From positions 170,895 through 234,894 of the forward strand of contig CAUEEP010000857.1 of NCBI GenBank assembly GCA_958450365.1: a stretch of 64,000 nucleotides of DNA, read 5' to 3'. Below, in pieces: positions 59,992-64,000 of this stretch; position 1 is the stretch's first letter; each line of letters begins with the position of its first letter. The position numbers were made by a program, and so were the translations under genes. The notes under the pieces are model-generated. The model saw nothing but the letters and a program-made list of their open reading frames with translations. It was not told the DNA's origin and did no database searches. The stretch comes from Mesorhabditis belari. Its lineage: Eukaryota; Nematoda; Chromadorea; Rhabditida; Rhabditidae.

Positions 59992-60333
59992 AGAAAACGC
60001 CGCAATCCATCCGATCTCAAATCGACGTGTATCCCATTCCTTAACTTATTTTGGCTAATATTTTTTTATTTCACTTTTTATTGGCTATTTATAAAGCTTT
60101 ATTCTTTGGACTGAAATAAATGATGATTGAAATTTTCATGAAAATTCAAACAACACGTTACACAAAAAAGCAGCAATTGAAAATGCAAACCAGATGAAAA
60201 GATCGATTCATTTTCAACTTCTGCTCGGGTTACATAGGAGATATCGAAAGTGGATGGATTGAATGAAAAAATAAGATTAAATGAAATAATGACACAATAA
60301 GAGCACGAAAACAGCAAAACCGGATAAAAACCC

Positions 60334-61347
60334 TCAAAGCTCCATCATTTCCGATTGCGGTTCAACGTAGAAGGCGAGAAATTGGGTCCATGTAGCACTG
60401 AAGTCCGATGAAAGGATGTAGACACAATCCCTGCTCGAATCAATGTTTCGGCGAAAAAAGAAAAAACTATCGTTCGTAAAATCACGTAAGCAGTATCCGA
60501 AAAGCTTTTCTTCGTTCCCCATTTGGATGACCTCTTGATTATTTTCTCCATCAAATCGCTTCATTCCAGGGAATTGCGAAAGGAAATCAACGAGTCGGGC
60601 CTCCCTCTCCTTCTGACAAGCGGCATCCACATAAAAAGCAGCTTTCAAATTCTTGCTTGGGATCAGCTTATTGACGACTGATTGCACAATCTCTTCAAAT
60701 TGACCGAAGCGATCCCACATTTTAAAGAATTTTATCGAAGTCCTGGCCAAAGCATCGTAGAAGAAGCGAAACGAAGATTCGAAATAACAACGAAACTCGA
60801 CTTTTTCGCAGTCATTCACCTGATTTGCAATGAAATTCTTGAAAAGCTCGCTGACCACTTGATTTTCTTCGAGCAAATCAATTTTCACCTCAATCCACGC
60901 GACTTCTTCAACCATCCAGCGGTTGCAATCATTCTCACAAAATTTCAGCAAATCCTCGCTAACACTCGACACCGAGAGACGCAAACGTTTCACAGAGTTC
61001 AATTGATTCAAAATCGTTGCCTGTTCGTCGCTCAAATATTCGCAGTACAAGTTTATCCACAAATCGTCACACGAGTGGATTTGTTTGATCAATGGAAGGT
61101 GGAGATCGGCATCAAAGTAGACGCAGGGGAATTTCTGGATTCGACTCCTTCCACCAATATAGATCTCGTGCACGTGATGCCCAAAAACTATCCAGGGTGT
61201 CCGTAGCAGGATCGATCGAAATCCTGCATTCACCTTGACCAATTCAATCGCATCATTCGGCTTCGTTTGCTCGAGCATCTCCAACTTTAGATCGTAGCAT
61301 AGCTTCTCCATTGGGAATGACGTCAGCCTTCGCATTTTGAATGGCAT
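60334..61347 (-). CDS. F-box-like protein of an unplaced nematode family, 337 aa, intact
   Basis: Single long frame. A TTATTTACAG acceptor 20 bases before the ATG (61368-61370) suggests trans-splicing, or that this is exon 2. The N-terminus (LTSFPMEKLCYDLKLEMLEQ, then LVKVNAGFRSILL) fits the spacing of an F-box (P-E at the start, I/L rows, V in the last helix), which would bind Skp1 in an SCF ubiquitin ligase. The rest is a leucine-rich variable region as in nematode F-box/FTH-type proteins. The F-box reading is an inference from spacing, not a strong match. An inverted, broken copy lies at 52.2-53.3 kb, on the other side of the histone cluster. Confidence 0.72.
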   Translation of the reverse strand: MPFKMRRLTSFPMEKLCYDLKLEMLEQTKPNDAIELVKVNAGFRSILLRTPWIVFGHHVHEIYIGGRSRIQKFPCVYFDADLHLPLIKQIHSCDDLWINLYCEYLSDEQATILNQLNSVKRLRLSVSSVSEDLLKFCENDCNRWMVEEVAWIEVKIDLLEENQVVSELFKNFIANQVNDCEKVEFRCYFESSFRFFYDALARTSIKFFKMWDRFGQFEEIVQSVVNKLIPSKNLKAAFYVDAACQKEREARLVDFLSQFPGMKRFDGENNQEVIQMGNEEKLFGYCLRDFTNDSFFFFRRNIDSSRDCVYILSSDFSATWTQFLAFYVEPQSEMMEL

Positions 61348-61429
61348 CTTGCTTGGCGTCGTTCTACCTGTAAATAAAAACAGTTAGATTTCGCAAAAAC
61401 ATGTAGACAATTAGAATTAAAAGCTTCTA

Positions 61430-61985
61430 AACAAAATTCTAAATAATCGCTAGATAACTTGGCTTATCAATCATGATAAGAATGACCGTGAAAAATTTCA
61501 ACTCCGAGCTACCAAAAGGTATCAAAAAACATTGGAGTTTCCTTTTGAAAGTAAGAAAAGAAAATGAAAAAATCACGGCATGTTCGGGTTTTAGGGCCAT
61601 CGGCAAATGAGTATTTTGCCGGTTAGCTGAGTATCTTCGGCAAAAACATATTCAAAAAGAAAGAAAATGAAAAAATCGCGGCATGTTCGGCATGTTTTAT
61701 ACCCAACGGCAAATCTTTTCTTTCTTTTTATACCCATTGGCAAACCTTCAGCAAAAAGAAAGGGAAAATATAGATCATAAGGGATTTCTCCAGATCAAAT
61801 TTTTTGATTTATTTGGCTAAGAAACACCCCAAGGATGCTGGAGGAACAAAAAATAAATGTCACTCAGGAATTTTCGGCAAAATTTCAAGCAATGTTAAGT
61901 AAACCCTAAATCGCCATTGAAAAAAACTAATAATCGCTAGATAACACCGCTTATCAACCATAATAAGCAATGATATCAAAGAGTC
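61430..61985. repeat. Subtelomeric duplicated segments with AATAATCGCTAGATAAC and foldback pieces
   Basis: AATAATCGCTAGATAAC(TT/ACC)GCTTATCAA occurs at 61440 and 61930. AAAGAAAATGAAAAAATC(A/G)CGGCATGTTCGG occurs at 61556 and 61663. The part next to the gene (61367-61600) is the inverted counterpart of 51950-52210. No gene and no box is present. Confidence 0.75.
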
Positions 61986-61986
61986 G

Positions 61987-62107
61987 AAATTCTTAGGACG
62001 GTCATTCATTTTGCAAGACCTTCCCTGGTGGGTACCTATTTTATTTTAACTTTTTCTCTCTATTGGAAGGGAAGGGCTTGCAAAATGAATGAGCGTTCTA
62101 AGAATTT
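61987..62107. mobile_element. Small foldback element, 38-40-bp arms
   Basis: AAATTCTTAGGACGGTCATT (continuing CATTTTGCAAGACCTTCCC) pairs with GGGAAGGGCTTGCAAAATGA (continuing ATGAGCGTTCTAAGAATTT). Total length is 121 bases, with no coding capacity. Confidence 0.8.
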
Positions 62108-62283
62108 TGTTGGCTAAGAATTTATTTTAACACAGCCTGTAAATAGTTAGGGAACTTATGGGCGAGTCGAAATAAAAAGTAAGTAGCACAACACCACACG
62201 ACTCCACCACAAAATGGAGAAAAATGAAAAGAATGGCAAATGGGGAATTTTATGCGGGGTACGGTAGGACATCCACACTTTAG

Positions 62284-62299
62284 AAGCGCCGCGGCGCTT
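62284..62299. repeat. 16-bp perfect palindrome AAGCGCCGCGGCGCTT
   Basis: Perfectly self-complementary and GC-only in its inner 12 bases, in AT-rich surroundings, about 660 bases from the telomere. Confidence 0.9.
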
Positions 62300-62321
62300 T
62301 CCAAAGCGGAAATATCTAATA

Positions 62322-62372
62322 ATACTTTGGGAAATATCTAATAATAATATTAGATATTTCCCAAAGTTTCAA
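62322..62372. repeat. Perfect inverted repeat around AATAATAATATT
   Basis: CTTTGGGAAATATCTAATA and its reverse complement TATTAGATATTTCCCAAAG are separated by a few bases. A third partial copy (CCAAAGCGGAAATATCTAAT) lies immediately to the left at 62301. 62380-62950 shows nothing else. Confidence 0.85.
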
Positions 62373-62953
62373 ACCAGTCGGATAACTAGGAATTATAAAG
62401 TGTACGTCCACAATTTTGTCTTTTTCTATAGAGAAATCCATGATGATATCACAATGTGAATGATGACGAGGTGTTCTTTGTGACTGAGCTTGCCATGCTC
62501 AAATTTCTGTGATCAATTTTTGCCTTAGATTTGCCTGTATTTCTTCACAAAATACAGGCAATTCATATTTGTTGTCTTGATTTTCTCCAGACTGGTTGGT
62601 CCAATCAAGCCTATTACATTTTAATCAGATCATTAAGGCTTCCCAGGAAATATTGAAGCGATATGAACTGTATCTCAAATTAGAGCCGATTAAGAAAGTT
62701 TTTCAGGATGTCTTGAAGCAATCTGAGAACTATTCTTGAAATTAGCCCTTTTAAAAGAATTTTCGATTCGGTCACTCGCAAAAGTTATGGTAAAGACTGT
62801 TCCCTATTGCCTACAAACTTTTTCACAAATATCAACTATGAAGGAATTGAAATGGTTTACAGGGTGGAGTAATTATTTAGCCAGAAAATCTGAAAACTAA
62901 ACAAAACTGTTCTTTAATGTTTGATTTCTTATCTCAAACTCGTTTCGCCAAAA

Positions 62954-63450
62954 GGCTTAGGCTTAGGCTTAGGCTTAGGCTTAGGCTTAGGCTTAGGCTT
63001 AGGCTTAGGCTTAGGCTTAGGCTTAGGCTTAGGCTTAGGCTTAGGCTTAGGCTTAGGCTTAGGCTTAGGCTTAGGCTTAGGCTTAGGCTTAGGCTTAGGG
63101 CTTAGGCTTAGGCTTAGGCTTAGGCTTAGGCTTAGGCTTAGGCTTAGGCTTAGGCTTAGGCTTAGGCTTAGGCTTAGGCTTAGGCTTAGGCTTAGGCTTA
63201 GGCTTAGGCTTGAGCTTAGGCTTAGGCTTAGGCTTAGGCTTAGGCTTAGGCTTAGGCTTAGGCTTAGGCTTAGGCTTAGGCTTAGGCTTAGGCTTAGGCT
63301 TAGGCTTAGGCTTAGGCTTAGGCTTAGGCTTAGGCTTAGGCTTAGGCTTAGGCTTAGGCTTGAGCTTAGGCTTAGGCTTAGGCTTAGGCTTAGGCTTAGG
63401 CTTAGGCTTAGGCTTAGGCTTAGGCTTAGGCTTAGGCTTAGGCTTAGGCT
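62954..63450 (+). repeat. Telomere, canonical (TTAGGC)n, about 83 copies
   Basis: Near-perfect TTAGGC hexamers starting directly after CTCGTTTCGCCAAAA. Only three interruptions were seen: an extra G at about 63099, and TTGAGC for TTAGGC at about 63211 and 63361. The G-rich strand reads 5' to 3' toward the right, so this is a right chromosome end. Confidence 0.97.
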
Positions 63451-64000
63451 TGGGGCAGGCTTGGGCTTAGGCTTAGGCTTGGCAGGCTTAGGCTTGGGCT
63501 TGGGCTTGGGGCTAGGCTTGGGCTTGGGCTTGGGCTTGGGCTTAGGCTTAGGCTTAGGCTTAGGCTTAGGCTTAGGCTTAGGCTTGGGCAGGCTTAGGCT
63601 TGGGCTTAGGCTTGGGCCAGGCTTAGGCTTGGGCTTGGAGGCTTAGGCTTGGGCTTGGGCTAGGCTTAGGCTTAGGCTTGGGCTTGGGCTTAGGCTTAGG
63701 CTTGGGCTTGGCAGCTTAGGCTTAGGCTTGGGCTTGGGCTTGGGCTTAGGCTTGGGGCTTAGGCTTGGGGCTTGGGCTTAGGCCAGGCTTGGGCTTAGGC
63801 TTAGGCTTAGGGCTTGGGCTTAGGCTTAGGCTTGGGCTTGGAGCAGGCTTGGCAGGCTTAGGCTTGGGCTTGGGCTTGGGCTTAGGCTTGGGCAGGCTTG
63901 GGCTTGGGCTTGTCAGGCTTGGGCTTAGGCTTGGGCTTGGGCTTGGGCTTGGAGGCAGGCTTGGGGCTTGGGGCTTGGGCTTGGGCTAGGCTTGGGCTTG
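63451..64000 (+). repeat. Telomere, degenerate distal part (TTGGGC, GGGCTTGG, GCAGGC variants)
   Basis: Beyond 63450 the array switches to a mixture of TTAGGC, TTGGGC (A to G), TTGGGGC and insertions such as GCAGG, continuing to the last base. The frames through it (Leu/Gly, Leu/Arg repeats) are not genes. Confidence 0.9.

Noticed and set aside
62917..63989. Long frames of Leu/Gly and Leu/Arg repeats
   Set aside because: They are translations of the telomere hexamer array, which lacks stops in several frames.

Overview
This is a chromosome-end window from a nematode, probably a rhabditid. The last kilobase is a (TTAGGC)n array, the nematode telomere repeat, with its G-rich strand running outward, so the telomere lies to the right. 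Short introns, candidate spliced-leader acceptors (TTTCAG or TTCCAG) a few bases before start codons, and nematode-type histone H4 agree. I cannot name the species.

Layout. 1-2.2 kb: the 5' part of a glucosylceramidase-like gene on the minus strand, leaving the window at the left. 5.3-7.9 kb (minus) and 10.1-11.5 kb (plus): two head-to-head genes for small secreted Ser/His/Arg-rich proteins. 14.1-15.6 kb: a 108-residue single-pass membrane protein. 18.3-19.3 kb: a secreted, neuropeptide-like precursor, 3' end unresolved. 20-40 kb: almost only repeats, with two or three doubtful exons. 40.8-49.5 kb: a 13-exon, 442-residue neural-type adhesion protein with three Ig domains, one FN3 domain and a GPI-type tail; every exon phase closes. 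52.2-53.3 kb: a decayed gene copy. 54.5-60.0 kb: histones H4, H2B and H2A, each split by introns. 60.3-61.4 kb: the intact partner of the decayed gene, in inverted orientation. 61.4-62.9 kb: palindromes and foldbacks. 62.95-64.0 kb: telomere.

The main observation is in the non-coding DNA. Introns and intergenic regions carry, in either orientation, a short motif GTGNNNTCCAG (extended form about GTGNNNTCCAGRWTNGNC). It usually sits in tandem blocks whose unit length is about 142 bp even where blocks share no other obvious sequence. This looks like a much-diverged 142-bp satellite in which mainly one box is conserved. The box is scarce or absent at 51.2-53.7 kb and 59.7-62.9 kb, the two arms of the inverted gene duplication and the last stretch before the telomere. 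In a few places the box also appears to serve as a 3' splice or trans-splice acceptor. Function is unknown; a zinc-finger binding array (for example meiotic pairing-centre-like), a CENP-B-box-like satellite, and a simple mobile or satellite relic are all open.
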